The translations under genes were made by a program, and so were the position numbers. This document shows, in pieces, positions 9,454 through 17,666 of a DNA stretch of 50,301 nucleotides (position 1 is the first letter of the stretch; every line of letters begins with the position of its first letter). The notes under the pieces were generated by a model. That model was not told where the DNA came from. It ran no database searches and saw only the letters and a program-made list of their open reading frames with translations. Origin of the DNA: Nocardioides albidus (lineage in GTDB: Bacteria > Actinomycetota > Actinomycetes > Propionibacteriales > Nocardioidaceae). The stretch spans positions 13,695 through 63,995 of the forward strand of contig NZ_VDMP01000017.1 of NCBI RefSeq assembly GCF_006335005.1. The letters are read 5' to 3'.

Positions 9454-10572
9454 ATGAAGACGACCGCGTATCTCGTCGAGGAGCCGGGCGGCGAGTTCGT
9501 CGTCGCCGACGTCGAGCTCGAGGAGCCGCGTGACGACGAGGTGCTGGTCCGCATCGTCGCCACCGGCCTGTGCCACACGGACCTGACCGTCCCGACGATG
9601 CTCCCGCAGGAGATGCTGCCGACCGTCGTCGGCCACGAGGGCACCGGCGTGGTGGAGAGGGTCGGCGCCGCAGTCTCCGGCATCGAGGTCGGCGACCACG
9701 TCGTGCTCAGCTTCCGCTCCTGCCGCCGGTGCGGGCCCTGCCGGGCCGGCGACGTCGGCTACTGCGAGGAGTCGCTGCTGCTCAACTACATGGGCATGCG
9801 CGCCGACGGCTCGACCACCCTGAGCCGCACCCGTGCCGACGGCACCGAGCAGACCGTCTTCGGCAACTTCTTCGGACAGTCCAGCCTCGCCCGCCACGCC
9901 CTGGCGTACGCCGACAACTGCGTCGTCGTCGACAAGGCGCTCGACCTCGCGCGGCTGGCCCCCTTCGCCTGCGGCTTCCAGACCGGGGCCGGCACGGTGC
10001 TCAACGTCCTCGACCCCGCGCCCGGCGAGAGCATCGTCGTGTACGGCGCGGGCGCGGTGGGACTCGCGGCGATCGCCGTCGCGCGCGGAGCCGGCGTGGA
10101 GACCGTGATCGCCGTCGACCCCGTCGCGACCCGCCGCGAGATCGCCGAGGGCTACGGCGCGATCGCTCTCGACCCCGGCGAGGAGGGCGCCGCGCCCGTC
10201 GAGGACCGGGTCCGCGAGCTGACCGGCGGCGGTGCGGCGTACGCCATCGACACCACGGCGATCCCGGCGGTGGTGCTGCAGGCCCAGCGCTCCCTGCGCT
10301 CGCGCGGCCTTCTGGTCGCGCTCGGCCTGGGGGCGCCGGAGTACACCATCGACGCGATCGACCTGCTCCAGTCCGGGAAGGTCGTGCGCTCCTCGGTCGA
10401 GGGGGAGGCCGACCCGCTGGTCACCATCCCCGAGCTGATCGCGCTGCGCGGGGCCGGCAGGTTCGACGTGGACCACCTGGTCACGACGTACCCGTTCGAG
10501 AAGATCGCCGACGCCGTGGCCGACGCGAAGGCGGGCACGGTCGTGAAGCCGGTTCTCGTCTGGGGGGAATAA
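9454..10572 (+). CDS. zinc-dependent alcohol dehydrogenase (class III/aryl-alcohol type)
   Basis: Medium-chain NAD(P)-dependent dehydrogenase, 372 aa. Catalytic zinc ligands are Cys in TGLCHTDLTV and His-Glu in GHEGTGVVERVG, with a third ligand expected in FACGFQTGAG. The structural zinc lobe is CRRCGPCRAGDVGYC. The Rossmann motif is VVYGAGAVGLAAIAVARGAG, followed by the acidic VIAVD that favours NAD. The profile resembles benzyl-/aryl-alcohol and S-(hydroxymethyl)mycothiol-like dehydrogenases; the substrate is not determined. A KstR-like operator overlaps its promoter, which would link it to sterol or lipid degradation. Confidence 0.92.
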   Translation: MKTTAYLVEEPGGEFVVADVELEEPRDDEVLVRIVATGLCHTDLTVPTMLPQEMLPTVVGHEGTGVVERVGAAVSGIEVGDHVVLSFRSCRRCGPCRAGDVGYCEESLLLNYMGMRADGSTTLSRTRADGTEQTVFGNFFGQSSLARHALAYADNCVVVDKALDLARLAPFACGFQTGAGTVLNVLDPAPGESIVVYGAGAVGLAAIAVARGAGVETVIAVDPVATRREIAEGYGAIALDPGEEGAAPVEDRVRELTGGGAAYAIDTTAIPAVVLQAQRSLRSRGLLVALGLGAPEYTIDAIDLLQSGKVVRSSVEGEADPLVTIPELIALRGAGRFDVDHLVTTYPFEKIADAVADAKAGTVVKPVLVWGE

Positions 10573-10643
10573 CCATCACTGTGCGACCATTGGGCTAGTC
10601 GAACACCCTTCGGCTACACAGACTGAGACACCCTGGAGTGAGC

Positions 10644-11063
10644 ATGAGCGACAGCTGCTGCGGAGGCGGCCACAGCCACGAGGCCCCTGGCGCGACCACG
10701 ACGACCGTCGCGGCCCCGGTGGACTTCGAGCGCCGTGAGGACCAGATCAACCTGAGCCCGGTGGCGGCCACCAAGGTCAAGAGCCTGCTCGAGCAGGAGG
10801 GGCGCGACGACCTCTCCCTGCGCATCTCGGTCCAGCCCGGAGGCTGCTCGGGACTGCGCTACCAGCTCTTCTTCGACGAGCGCACCCTCGACGGTGACGT
10901 CGTCACCGACTTCGACGGCGTCGCCGTCGTCGTCGACCGGATGAGCGTCCCCTACCTCAACGGCGCGGTCATCGACTTCGTCGACACCATCGAGAAGCAG
11001 GGCTTCACGATCGACAACCCCAACGCCACGGGCTCCTGCGCCTGCGGAGACTCCTTCAACTGA
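10644..11063 (+). CDS. erpA: iron-sulfur cluster insertion protein ErpA (HesB/IscA type)
   Basis: A-type carrier that delivers Fe-S clusters to apoproteins, 139 aa. The conserved cysteines are Cys in QPGGCSGLRYQL and the C-terminal CACGD pair. The core INLSPVAATKVKSLLEQEGRDDLSLRI is typical of actinobacterial ErpA. The ATG at 10644 has GGAG 5 nt upstream; the GTG at 10638 overlaps that site. Unusually, the N-terminus is an extra Cys/His cluster, MSDSCCGGGHSH, about 20 residues before the A-type fold. It ends next to a large perfect palindrome. Confidence 0.93.
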   Translation: MSDSCCGGGHSHEAPGATTTTVAAPVDFERREDQINLSPVAATKVKSLLEQEGRDDLSLRISVQPGGCSGLRYQLFFDERTLDGDVVTDFDGVAVVVDRMSVPYLNGAVIDFVDTIEKQGFTIDNPNATGSCACGDSFN

Positions 11064-11069
11064 TGGGTT

Positions 11070-11158
11070 GAGTTGCCACTTTCTCACCCTTGAATTGCCA
11101 GAACCGCACGGGCGACCCGTGCGGTTCTGGCAATTCAAGGGTGAGAAAGTGGCAACTC
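11070..11158. repeat. perfect 43-bp-arm palindrome between convergent genes
   Basis: Bases 11070-11112 are exactly complementary to 11116-11158 around a 3-nt CGA spacer. It begins 7 nt after the erpA stop and ends 5 nt before the stop of the convergent small gene. Its composition is clearly more AT-rich than its surroundings. Each arm holds two GARTTGCCAS motifs 22 bp apart (11070 and 11092), the same spacing and core as the element at 4631-4769. As RNA it would be a very strong bidirectional terminator. Confidence 0.93.
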
Positions 11159-11163
11159 GACAT

Positions 11164-11376
11164 TCAGTCCAGGTGGAGGTGCAGCGCGTTGGCCAGGCGC
11201 TGGGCGGCCTCGGAGATCTCGATCCCGCGCTTGGGGACCTCGCGCCGGCGCTCGTCGAAGTGGATGCTCGGGGCGGGCCGGGTCGCGCGCACCGCGGCCT
11301 CCTGGAGGCGGTGGCTGACTGCCTGGCAGTCGGCGTGCAGGTCGGCGGGGCTGGCGATCTCTTCGTACGACGACAT
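11164..11376 (-). CDS. small hypothetical protein, 70 aa
   Basis: Unrecognised. The protein begins MSSYEEIASPADLHADCQAVSH and is mostly polar and probably helical, with one Cys and a C-terminal segment EISEAAQRLANALHLHLD. There is no signal peptide or membrane segment. Support for a real gene comes from the TAGCGT element 7 nt upstream of its ATG, and from the palindrome placed exactly between its stop and that of erpA. It is divergent from the adoK-like kinase gene with 81 bp between starts. Confidence 0.55.
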   Translation of the reverse strand: MSSYEEIASPADLHADCQAVSHRLQEAAVRATRPAPSIHFDERRREVPKRGIEISEAAQRLANALHLHLD

Positions 11377-11383
11377 GTTCTCG

Positions 11384-11389
11384 ACGCTA
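11384..11389 (-). promoter_or_regulatory. -10 element of the 70-aa gene (leaderless)
   Basis: On the minus strand TAGCGT is followed by 7 nt and the ATG at 11376. Confidence 0.45.
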
Positions 11390-11443
11390 GGCGTTACTTC
11401 CGGGTAGACCCAGGCGAGAACGTCGACACGCGGTCCCCTCGGT

Positions 11444-11449
11444 TAGCCT
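11444..11449 (+). promoter_or_regulatory. -10 element of the adoK-like gene (leaderless)
   Basis: TAGCCT is followed by 8 nt and the GTG start at 11458, with no ribosome site. Confidence 0.5.
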
Positions 11450-11457
11450 TCGGTCTC

Positions 11458-12447
11458 GTGACTGCACCCACGGGCTCCCTCCTGATCGCCGGCTCGATCG
11501 CCACCGACCACCTGATGACCTTCGGCGGCAGGTTCGCCGACTCGCTGGTCGTCGATCAGCTCGACAAGCTGTCGGTCTCCTTCCTGGTCAACGACCTCGA
11601 GATCCGCCGTGGCGGCGTCGCCCCCAACATGTGCTTCGGCCTGGCCCGGCTCGGCCTGCGCCCGGTGCTCGTCGGCGCGGCCGGCGAGGACTTCGCCGAC
11701 TACCGCTCCTGGCTCGAGCGCAACGGCGTCGACTGCGACTCCGTCCACATCTCCGAGTCCAAGCACACCGCACGCTTCGTGTGCACCACCGACAGCACGA
11801 TGGCCCAGTTCGCCTCCTTCTATCCCGGCGCGATGAGCGAGGCGAGCCAGATCGAGCTCCTCCCGATCGTCGAGCGGGTCGGCGCGCCGACGTACGTCCT
11901 GATCGGCGCCGACGACCCCGACGCCATGAAGCGCCACACCGAGGAGTGCCGTCAGCGCGGCTACGCCTTCATCGCCGACTGCTCCCAGCAGCTCGCGTTC
12001 GCCGAGGGCGACCTCATCCGCGACCTGATCGACGGCGCCGCCATCTTGTTCTCCAACGAGTACGAGTCGCACGTCATCGAGAAGAAGACCGGCTGGTCGG
12101 CCGAGGAGGTCCTGTCCAAGGTGGGCCTCCAGGTCACCACCCTCGGCAAGGACGGCGTGCGCGTCACCTCCGCCGACGGCACCTCGTTCGAGGTGCCGGC
12201 CGCCAAGGACGTCGCGGCCGTCGAGCCGACCGGCGTCGGCGACGCCTTCCGCGGCGGCTTCCTGGCCGCCCTGTCGTGGGGTACGTCGCTCGAGCGGGCC
12301 GCCCAGGTCGGCTGCGTCCTCGCCGCCTACGTCGTCGAGACGGTCGGCACCCAGGAGTACGACTTCACCCACGAGCAGTTCGTCGCCCGGGTCCGCGACT
12401 CCTACGGCGACGAGGCGGCCGACGAGGTCGGCAAGCACCTCAGCTGA
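11458..12447 (+). CDS. adoK: PfkB-family sugar/adenosine kinase (AdoK/CbhK-like)
   Basis: Ribokinase-fold kinase, 329 aa, closely resembling mycobacterial Rv2202c, which phosphorylates adenosine. Shared segments are AGSIATDHLMTFGGRF at the N-terminus, RRGGVAPNMCFGLARLG (PfkB signature 1), FASFYPGAMSEA, and VEPTGVGDAFRGGFLAAL (signature 2). The last contains the anion hole and the catalytic Asp in GVGDAF. The start is the GTG at 11458 reading VTAPTGSLLIAGS. Its end overlaps the convergent TusA-like gene by 8 bp. Kinase assignment is firm; adenosine as substrate is by analogy. Confidence 0.87.
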   Translation: MTAPTGSLLIAGSIATDHLMTFGGRFADSLVVDQLDKLSVSFLVNDLEIRRGGVAPNMCFGLARLGLRPVLVGAAGEDFADYRSWLERNGVDCDSVHISESKHTARFVCTTDSTMAQFASFYPGAMSEASQIELLPIVERVGAPTYVLIGADDPDAMKRHTEECRQRGYAFIADCSQQLAFAEGDLIRDLIDGAAILFSNEYESHVIEKKTGWSAEEVLSKVGLQVTTLGKDGVRVTSADGTSFEVPAAKDVAAVEPTGVGDAFRGGFLAALSWGTSLERAAQVGCVLAAYVVETVGTQEYDFTHEQFVARVRDSYGDEAADEVGKHLS

Positions 12448-12676
12448 CGCGACGCACCACGTAGCGGGGAGCGCCGTCCTCGGCGGCCTCCTCGCCGACG
12501 TACTCCTGACCCCGCATCCGGCACCACGCCGGCACGTCGTGACGCGCGGCCGGGTCCCGGGCGACCACGGCGAGCAGGTCGCCCACCTCGACCGACGGCA
12601 GTGCCCTCGCCAGCTCGATGATCGGGCGGGGGCAGGGCAGGTCGCGGCAGTCGATCTCGACGGCGGGAGCGGTCAC
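12440..12676 (-). CDS. TusA/SirA-like sulfur carrier protein
   Basis: 78-aa protein of the TusA-like family. The signature Cys-Pro-x-Pro occurs as IDCRDLPCPRPIIELARAL, with the sulfur-accepting Cys in PCPRP near residue 16. The C-terminal half (DVPAWCRMRGQEYVGEE) matches the family's second alpha/beta unit. The GTG start at 12676 overlaps the stop of the cysteine desulfurase gene as GTGA, implying translational coupling. The likely role is to accept persulfide sulfur from that enzyme. Confidence 0.88.
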   Translation of the reverse strand: MTAPAVEIDCRDLPCPRPIIELARALPSVEVGDLLAVVARDPAARHDVPAWCRMRGQEYVGEEAAEDGAPRYVVRRVS

Positions 12677-13791
12677 AGGCCGGCCTCCGCCCGGATGCGG
12701 CCCACCTCGTCGGCCAGGGCCGCGCAGAACCCCGCCACCTGCTCGGCGGTCGTGTCGCGGCCGAGCGAGACCCGCACGTTGCCGTGGGTCAACGCCCCCA
12801 TCGCGGCGAGCACATGGCTCGGCTCGAGCGTCGAGGCGGTGCACGCCGAGCCGCTCGCGACGGCGTACCCGCGCCGGGCGAGGGCGGAGACGATCTCGTC
12901 GCCACCGACGTAGAGGCACGAGAAGGTCACCAGGTGGGGGAGGCGCGCGACCGGGTCGCCGACCACCTCGGTGTCGGGCAGGGCCGCGGCCGTCGCGCGG
13001 ATCCGGTCGACCAGCGCGTGCTGGCGCGCGGCGACCTCCTCGCGCTCGCCGAGCACGGCCTGGAGGGCGGCCGCAGCCGCGAGCGCGGCCGGGACGTCGG
13101 GGAACCCGCCGGCCTGGTCGAGGCCGTCGTCGCCGGGGAAGGGGTTGGTCCAGCGCGTGCCGCGACGCACGACGAGCACGCCGACCCCGGCCGGACCGCC
13201 CCACTTGTGGGCCGACGCGGTCAGCGCGTCCCAGCGCCGGGGGAGGTGCACGTGCCCGACCGCGGCCGCCGCGTCCACCAGCAGGGGTACGCCGGCCGGC
13301 AGGTCGAGCTCGTCGACGGGCTGCAGCGTCCCGACCTCCTGGTTGGCCGCCTGTAGTGCGACCGCGCCGACCCCTGACCGGGCCGCCGCCGCGGCCATCG
13401 CCCGCGGGTCGACCCGGCCGGTCGCGTCGACCGGGACCCGGGCGTGAGCGGGAGAGGGGCGCCAGTCGACGGCGTGCAGGACCGCGGAGTGCTCGACCGC
13501 GCCGTGCACGATGCCGTCACGACCCGTGGCCGCCGTGAGGCCGAGGAGGCCCCGGTGCACCGCGTCCGTGCCGGACGCCGTGAAGGCCACCTCGTCGGGC
13601 CGCGCGCCGAAGCATTCGGCGACCACCGCCCGAGCGTTGTCGAGGAGCAGCCGGGCGTCGCGCCCGGCGCCGTGGAGGCGCCGCGGGTCGCCGTACCCGC
13701 GCTCGAGGGCGGCCAGCAAGGTGTCTCGCGCCGCCGGGTGGAGCGGCGTCGAGGAGGCCGAGTCCAGGTAGACCTCGGAGGTGCGGCTCAC
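12673..13791 (-). CDS. cysteine desulfurase / class V aminotransferase
   Basis: PLP enzyme of the NifS/IscS group, 372 aa, expected to release sulfur from cysteine as an enzyme persulfide. The N-terminus VYLDSASSTPLHPAARDTL is typical. The Schiff-base lysine is in TASAHKWGGPAGVGVLVV, and the catalytic Cys loop is ASGSACTAS. The His stacking on PLP is in IVHGAVEHSAVLHAV. It is co-translated with the TusA-like gene by a 4-bp overlap. TAGGGT lies 6 nt before the GTG start, so the pair is probably a leaderless operon of its own. Confidence 0.92.
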   Translation of the reverse strand: MSRTSEVYLDSASSTPLHPAARDTLLAALERGYGDPRRLHGAGRDARLLLDNARAVVAECFGARPDEVAFTASGTDAVHRGLLGLTAATGRDGIVHGAVEHSAVLHAVDWRPSPAHARVPVDATGRVDPRAMAAAAARSGVGAVALQAANQEVGTLQPVDELDLPAGVPLLVDAAAAVGHVHLPRRWDALTASAHKWGGPAGVGVLVVRRGTRWTNPFPGDDGLDQAGGFPDVPAALAAAAALQAVLGEREEVAARQHALVDRIRATAAALPDTEVVGDPVARLPHLVTFSCLYVGGDEIVSALARRGYAVASGSACTASTLEPSHVLAAMGALTHGNVRVSLGRDTTAEQVAGFCAALADEVGRIRAEAGL

Positions 13792-13797
13792 GACCCG

Positions 13798-13803
13798 ACC
13801 CTA
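13798..13803 (-). promoter_or_regulatory. -10 element of the cysteine desulfurase operon (leaderless)
   Basis: On the minus strand TAGGGT is followed by 6 nt and the GTG at 13791. Confidence 0.5.
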
Positions 13804-13863
13804 GACGAGGTCCAGAACACCGCCACGGAAGGACCCCTTGCCCCAGGCAGGGCCGCTCTCCGC

Positions 13864-13869
13864 TAATGT
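13864..13869 (+). promoter_or_regulatory. -10 candidate of the ctaC-ctaD-ctaF operon
   Basis: TAATGT lies 38 nt upstream of the ctaC GTG and is followed by a leader that carries AGGAAGG. No convincing -35 is visible. Confidence 0.4.
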
Positions 13870-13906
13870 TCGTGGTGGTTCTGACCCTCGAGAGGAAGGC
13901 TCGTTC

Positions 13907-14767
13907 GTGGGCTGGTGGCACCCCGAGCGCACGCGTGGCGCGCAGCGACTTCGTCGCGCGACCCCGCTCGCCGGATTCGTCGTACTCGCGCTCGCGCTGT
14001 CCGGCTGCTCGACCGATACCCAGTGGGAACGGTTCGGCATGCCGGAGATCACGACCAAGCAGGGTGAGCACATCCTCCACCTGTGGCAGGGCTCCTGGAT
14101 CGCCGCGCTGGTCGTGGGCGTCATCACCTGGGCGCTGATCATCGGCGTTCCGCTGTGGTTCCGTCGTCGCAGCGACGACGAGGTCCCGGTGCAGACCCGC
14201 TACAACCTGCCGATCGAGATCTTCTACACGATCTTCCCGGTCATCATGGTCATCGCCTTCTTCGCACAGACCGTGCGCGTGCAGAACATCGCGCTCGAGC
14301 ACGACCCCGAGCCGGACGTGGTCGTCACCGTCGTGGGCCAGAAGTGGCAGTGGACGTTCAACCAGCCCTACGAGGGCGAGAACGTCTTCGTGTCGGGCAC
14401 CGGTGAGGACATTCCGGACCTCGTGATCCCGGTCGACAAGACCATCGAGTTCCAGCTCCGCAGCCCCGACGTCATCCACAACTTCGGCATCCCGGCCTTC
14501 GCGATGCGCATGGACGTGGTCCCGGGCAACAAGAACTCCTACCAGGTGACGCCGACCGAGGTCGGCGACTACGCCGGCAAGTGCTACGAGCTGTGCGGTG
14601 CCTACCACTCGCGGATGCTCTTCAACGTGAAGGTCGTCTCCGAGGCGGACTACCAGGCCTACCTCGCCGACCTTGCCGAGGACCCCGGCCACGTGTCGGA
14701 CGAGCCGGTCGTGGGCGGCAAGTACGCCGACGAGCCCATCAACGACGACGAGGGAGAGCACGAGTGA
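13907..14767 (+). CDS. ctaC: cytochrome c oxidase subunit II
   Basis: Membrane-anchored CuA subunit of the aa3 oxidase, 286 aa. It has a lipoprotein-type signal ending LALALSGC (Cys34), two transmembrane helices (about residues 60-85 and 105-125), and an extracytoplasmic cupredoxin domain. CuA ligands are His in DVIHNFGIP and [12 protein letters not shown]. The aromatic electron-entry motif is QKWQWTF. I start at the GTG at 13907 because AGGAAGG lies 8 nt upstream. The stop overlaps the ctaD start as GTGA. Confidence 0.96.
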   Translation: MGWWHPERTRGAQRLRRATPLAGFVVLALALSGCSTDTQWERFGMPEITTKQGEHILHLWQGSWIAALVVGVITWALIIGVPLWFRRRSDDEVPVQTRYNLPIEIFYTIFPVIMVIAFFAQTVRVQNIALEHDPEPDVVVTVVGQKWQWTFNQPYEGENVFVSGTGEDIPDLVIPVDKTIEFQLRSPDVIHNFGIPAFAMRMDVVPGNKNSYQVTPTEVGDYAGKCYELCGAYHSRMLFNVKVVSEADYQAYLADLAEDPGHVSDEPVVGGKYADEPINDDEGEHE

Positions 14768-16452
14768 CCACTCTCGCGCGTTCCGCGGACCTCAGCCAGC
14801 GCAAGCCGCTCGGCCAGCAGCTCGTCCGCGTCCTGACCACGACCGACCACAAGCTGATCGGCAACCTGTACTTCGGTACGGCGCTCGCCTGGTTCATCGC
14901 CGGCGGCCTGATGGCGCTGATCATGCGCTCCGAGCTCGCCTACCCCGGCAGCCAGGTCGTCAACGAGGAGCTCTTCAACCAGCTCTTCACCATGCACGGC
15001 ACGATCATGCTGCTGCTCTTCGCGACGCCGCTGTTCTTCGGCTTCGGCAACGCGATCATGCCGCTGCAGATCGGCGCTCCCGACGTCGCGTTCCCGCGCC
15101 TCAACATGTTCAGCTACTGGCTGTACCTGTTCGGCGGCCTCATCGCCGGTGCCGGCTTCCTCACCCCGCAGGGCGCCGCCTCGTTCGGCTGGTTCGCCTA
15201 CACCCCGCTGTCCGACTCGGTGAACAGCCCCGGCGTCGGTGGTGACCTGTGGATCATGGGTCTGTGGATGGGTGGTCTCGGCACCATCCTCGGCGCGGTC
15301 AACTTCATCACCACGATCATCTGCATGCGTGCCCCCGGCATGACCATGTTCCGGATGCCGATCTTCGTGTGGACCGTGCTGATCACCGCGATCCTCGTGC
15401 TGGTCGCCTTCCCGATCCTCGCCGGCGCGCTGCTCTCCCTCGAGGCCGACCGCCAGCTCGGGGCCCACGTCTTCGACGCCTCCCACGGAGGCGCGATCCT
15501 GTGGCAGCACCTGTTCTGGTTCTTCGGCCACCCCGAGGTCTACATCATCGCCCTGCCGTTCTTCGGCATCATCTCCGAGATCCTCCCGGTCTTCAGCCGC
15601 AAGCCGATCTTCGGCTACGTCGGCCTGGTCGGCGCGACCCTCGGCATCGCGATCCTCTCGGTCGCCGTGTGGGCGCACCACATGTTCGTCACCGGTGCGG
15701 TCAACCTGCCGTTCTTCTCCGGCATGACGTTCCTCATCGCGGTCCCCACGGGCGTGAAGTTCTTCAACTGGATCGGCACGATGTGGGGCGGGTCCGTGCG
15801 CATGGACACCCCCATGCTCTGGTCGATCGGCTTCCTCACGACCTTCCTGTTCGGTGGCCTGACCGGCATCATCCTGGCCAGCCCCCCGCTCGACTTCCAC
15901 GTCTCGGACTCCTACTTCGTGGTGGCGCACTTCCACTACACGGTGTTCGGCACCGTCGTGTTCGCCATGTTCGCCGGGTTCTACTTCTGGTGGCCCAAGC
16001 TCACCGGCCGGATGCTCGACGAGCGCCTCGGGAAGATCCACTTCTGGCTGCTGTTCATCGGCTTCCACACGACCTTCCTCGTCCAGCACTGGCTGGGTAT
16101 CGAGGGCATGGCCCGCCGCTACGCCGACTACCTGCCCTCCGACGGCTTCACGGCGCTCAACCAGGTCTCCACCATCGGCGCGTTCATCCTCGCCTCCTCG
16201 ATGCTGCCGTTCTTCTACAACGTCTACGTCGCCCGCAAGGGTCCGCTCGTCAACACCGACGACCCGTGGGGCTGGGGACGGTCGCTGGAGTGGGCCACGA
16301 GCTGCCCGCCGCCGCGCCACAACTTCCACTCCATCCCGCGGATCCGCTCGGAGTCGCCGGCGTTCGACCTCCACCACCCGGAGATCGCCGCCATCGAGAT
16401 GTACGACGAGCCGGTCGCCGCGGGCGCCGGTGCCAAGGAGGTCGACGCCTGA
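14764..16452 (+). CDS. ctaD: cytochrome c oxidase subunit I
   Basis: Catalytic heme a/a3-CuB subunit of the terminal oxidase, 562 aa, 12 transmembrane helices. Motifs: FTMHGTIM (low-spin heme ligand), [11 protein letters not shown] (CuB His and the cross-linked Tyr), WAHHMFVTG (CuB His pair), and [15 protein letters not shown] (heme a3 and heme a ligands). The GTG start overlaps the ctaC stop, and the TGA overlaps the ctaF ATG (TGATG), so the three genes form one translationally coupled operon. Confidence 0.98.
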   Translation: MTTLARSADLSQRKPLGQQLVRVLTTTDHKLIGNLYFGTALAWFIAGGLMALIMRSELAYPGSQVVNEELFNQLFTMHGTIMLLLFATPLFFGFGNAIMPLQIGAPDVAFPRLNMFSYWLYLFGGLIAGAGFLTPQGAASFGWFAYTPLSDSVNSPGVGGDLWIMGLWMGGLGTILGAVNFITTIICMRAPGMTMFRMPIFVWTVLITAILVLVAFPILAGALLSLEADRQLGAHVFDASHGGAILWQHLFWFFGHPEVYIIALPFFGIISEILPVFSRKPIFGYVGLVGATLGIAILSVAVWAHHMFVTGAVNLPFFSGMTFLIAVPTGVKFFNWIGTMWGGSVRMDTPMLWSIGFLTTFLFGGLTGIILASPPLDFHVSDSYFVVAHFHYTVFGTVVFAMFAGFYFWWPKLTGRMLDERLGKIHFWLLFIGFHTTFLVQHWLGIEGMARRYADYLPSDGFTALNQVSTIGAFILASSMLPFFYNVYVARKGPLVNTDDPWGWGRSLEWATSCPPPRHNFHSIPRIRSESPAFDLHHPEIAAIEMYDEPVAAGAGAKEVDA

Positions 16453-16868
16453 TGAAGGTCGAAGCATGGATCTTCGGCGTGACCACGGTCTTCCTGGTCC
16501 TGGTCAGCCCTGCCTACTGGTTCATCACCGACGGCAGTGACCACGGCGCCGACTGGACCGGAACCTCCGCCCTGGTCATGACCACCCTGCTGTGCGCGAT
16601 GGTCACCCTCTACCTCGGCTTCCACGCCAACCGGATGGACGCGCGCCCCGAGGACCTCAAGGACGGCGAGATCGCCGACGGCGCCGGCGAGCTCGGCTTC
16701 TTCCCGCCCTACTCCTGGTGGCCGCTGTGGTGCGCCGCCACGCTGGGCGTGATGGTCTTCGCCGTCGCCGTCCTCGCCTGGTGGCTGTTCATCATCGGCA
16801 CCGTGCTCGGCGCCGTCGCTCTCAGCGGCTGGATCTTCGAGTATTACCGCGGGGTCTACGCGCACTGA
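16452..16868 (+). CDS. ctaF: cytochrome c oxidase subunit IV, actinobacterial type
   Basis: 138-aa integral membrane subunit specific to actinobacterial oxidases. Four hydrophobic segments are seen: VEAWIFGVTTVFLVLVSPAYW, ALVMTTLLCAMVTLYLGFHA, and two near the C-terminus beginning PLWCAATLGVMVF and LFIIGTVLGAVAL. The conserved loop ELGFFPPYSWWPLW lies between pairs. The start is coupled to ctaD. It is the last gene of the operon; about 800 bp of repeat-rich DNA follows. Confidence 0.94.
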   Translation: MKVEAWIFGVTTVFLVLVSPAYWFITDGSDHGADWTGTSALVMTTLLCAMVTLYLGFHANRMDARPEDLKDGEIADGAGELGFFPPYSWWPLWCAATLGVMVFAVAVLAWWLFIIGTVLGAVALSGWIFEYYRGVYAH

Positions 16869-17640
16869 GTGGGATGGCGCGAGCGCGTCGCTCGTTCCTC
16901 GCGCCGCGCTGCCGCGCGCGCGGTCCAGTCCGGTAGATGGTCGGGTCCGCCTGGCGGCCACAGCGTCGGCTCGCGGAAAGGCTCGGTCTCCTCCGCTCCG
17001 TTCGCTCCTTCGTCGCTCCCTGCGCTGCGTCGCCCTCGCTTCCCGCGATGACCGACACGTCGGCTTCGGTGGCGCGAGCGCGTCGCTCGTTCCTCGCGCC
17101 GCGCTGCCGCGCGCGCGGTTGGCTTCCGTAGGGCTTGCGTCGGTCTGGCGGCAAGCCTTCGGCGCGGCGGAAAGCGTCGCTCTCGTCGGCTCCGGTCGCT
17201 CGTGCCTCGCTCTCTTCGCCTCCTCGTGCGCCGTTTCCGCCGTAGCCTCCGCGAGGGTGCATGGCGCGAGCGCGGTTGGCTTCCGTAGGGCTTGCGTCGG
17301 TCTGGCGGCGAGCCTGTCGGCTCGCGGAAAGGCTGGTCTCCTCCGCTCGGGTCGCTCCTTCGTCGCTCCCTGCGCTGCGTCGCCCTCGCTTCCCGCGATG
17401 ACCGACGCGTGGGGTTGGAATGGCGCGAACGTGCCCTGCAAGCCCCCATCGTCTTGCCGCCAGGCGGACGGTGGCCCTACGCGACTCGACCGCGCGCGCG
17501 GCAGCGTGTCGCCCCGCGGCGAAGCCGCGTCGAGCGAAGCCCGCGGTCCGAAGCGAGGACCGTGCGGCGAGCTCGACTGGCGACACGCTCGCGCCCAACA
17601 GCGCTGTGACGTCGCCGACGCGGTGAGAAGGCCGGAATCG
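16869..17640. repeat. repeat-rich non-coding region of about 770 bp
   Basis: Three kinds of duplicated segment are visible. A 50-bp block at 16875-16924 is identical to 17070-17119. A 40-bp block at 17113-17152 is identical to 17270-17309. A block of about 92 bp at 16965-17056 is nearly identical to 17316-17406. The 50-bp block contains the inverted repeat GGCGCGAG/CTCGCGCC. All six frames are partly open, but their translations are low-complexity Arg/Ser/Ala with no recognisable domain, so I call no gene. It separates the ctaCDF operon from the L,D-transpeptidase gene. Confidence 0.8.
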
Positions 17641-17654
17641 TCGGCGTTGCCAGG

Positions 17655-17660
17655 TACCCT
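17655..17660 (+). promoter_or_regulatory. -10 element of the L,D-transpeptidase gene (leaderless)
   Basis: TACCCT is followed by 6 nt and the GTG at 17667, with no ribosome site. Confidence 0.45.
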
Positions 17661-17666
17661 CGTGCT

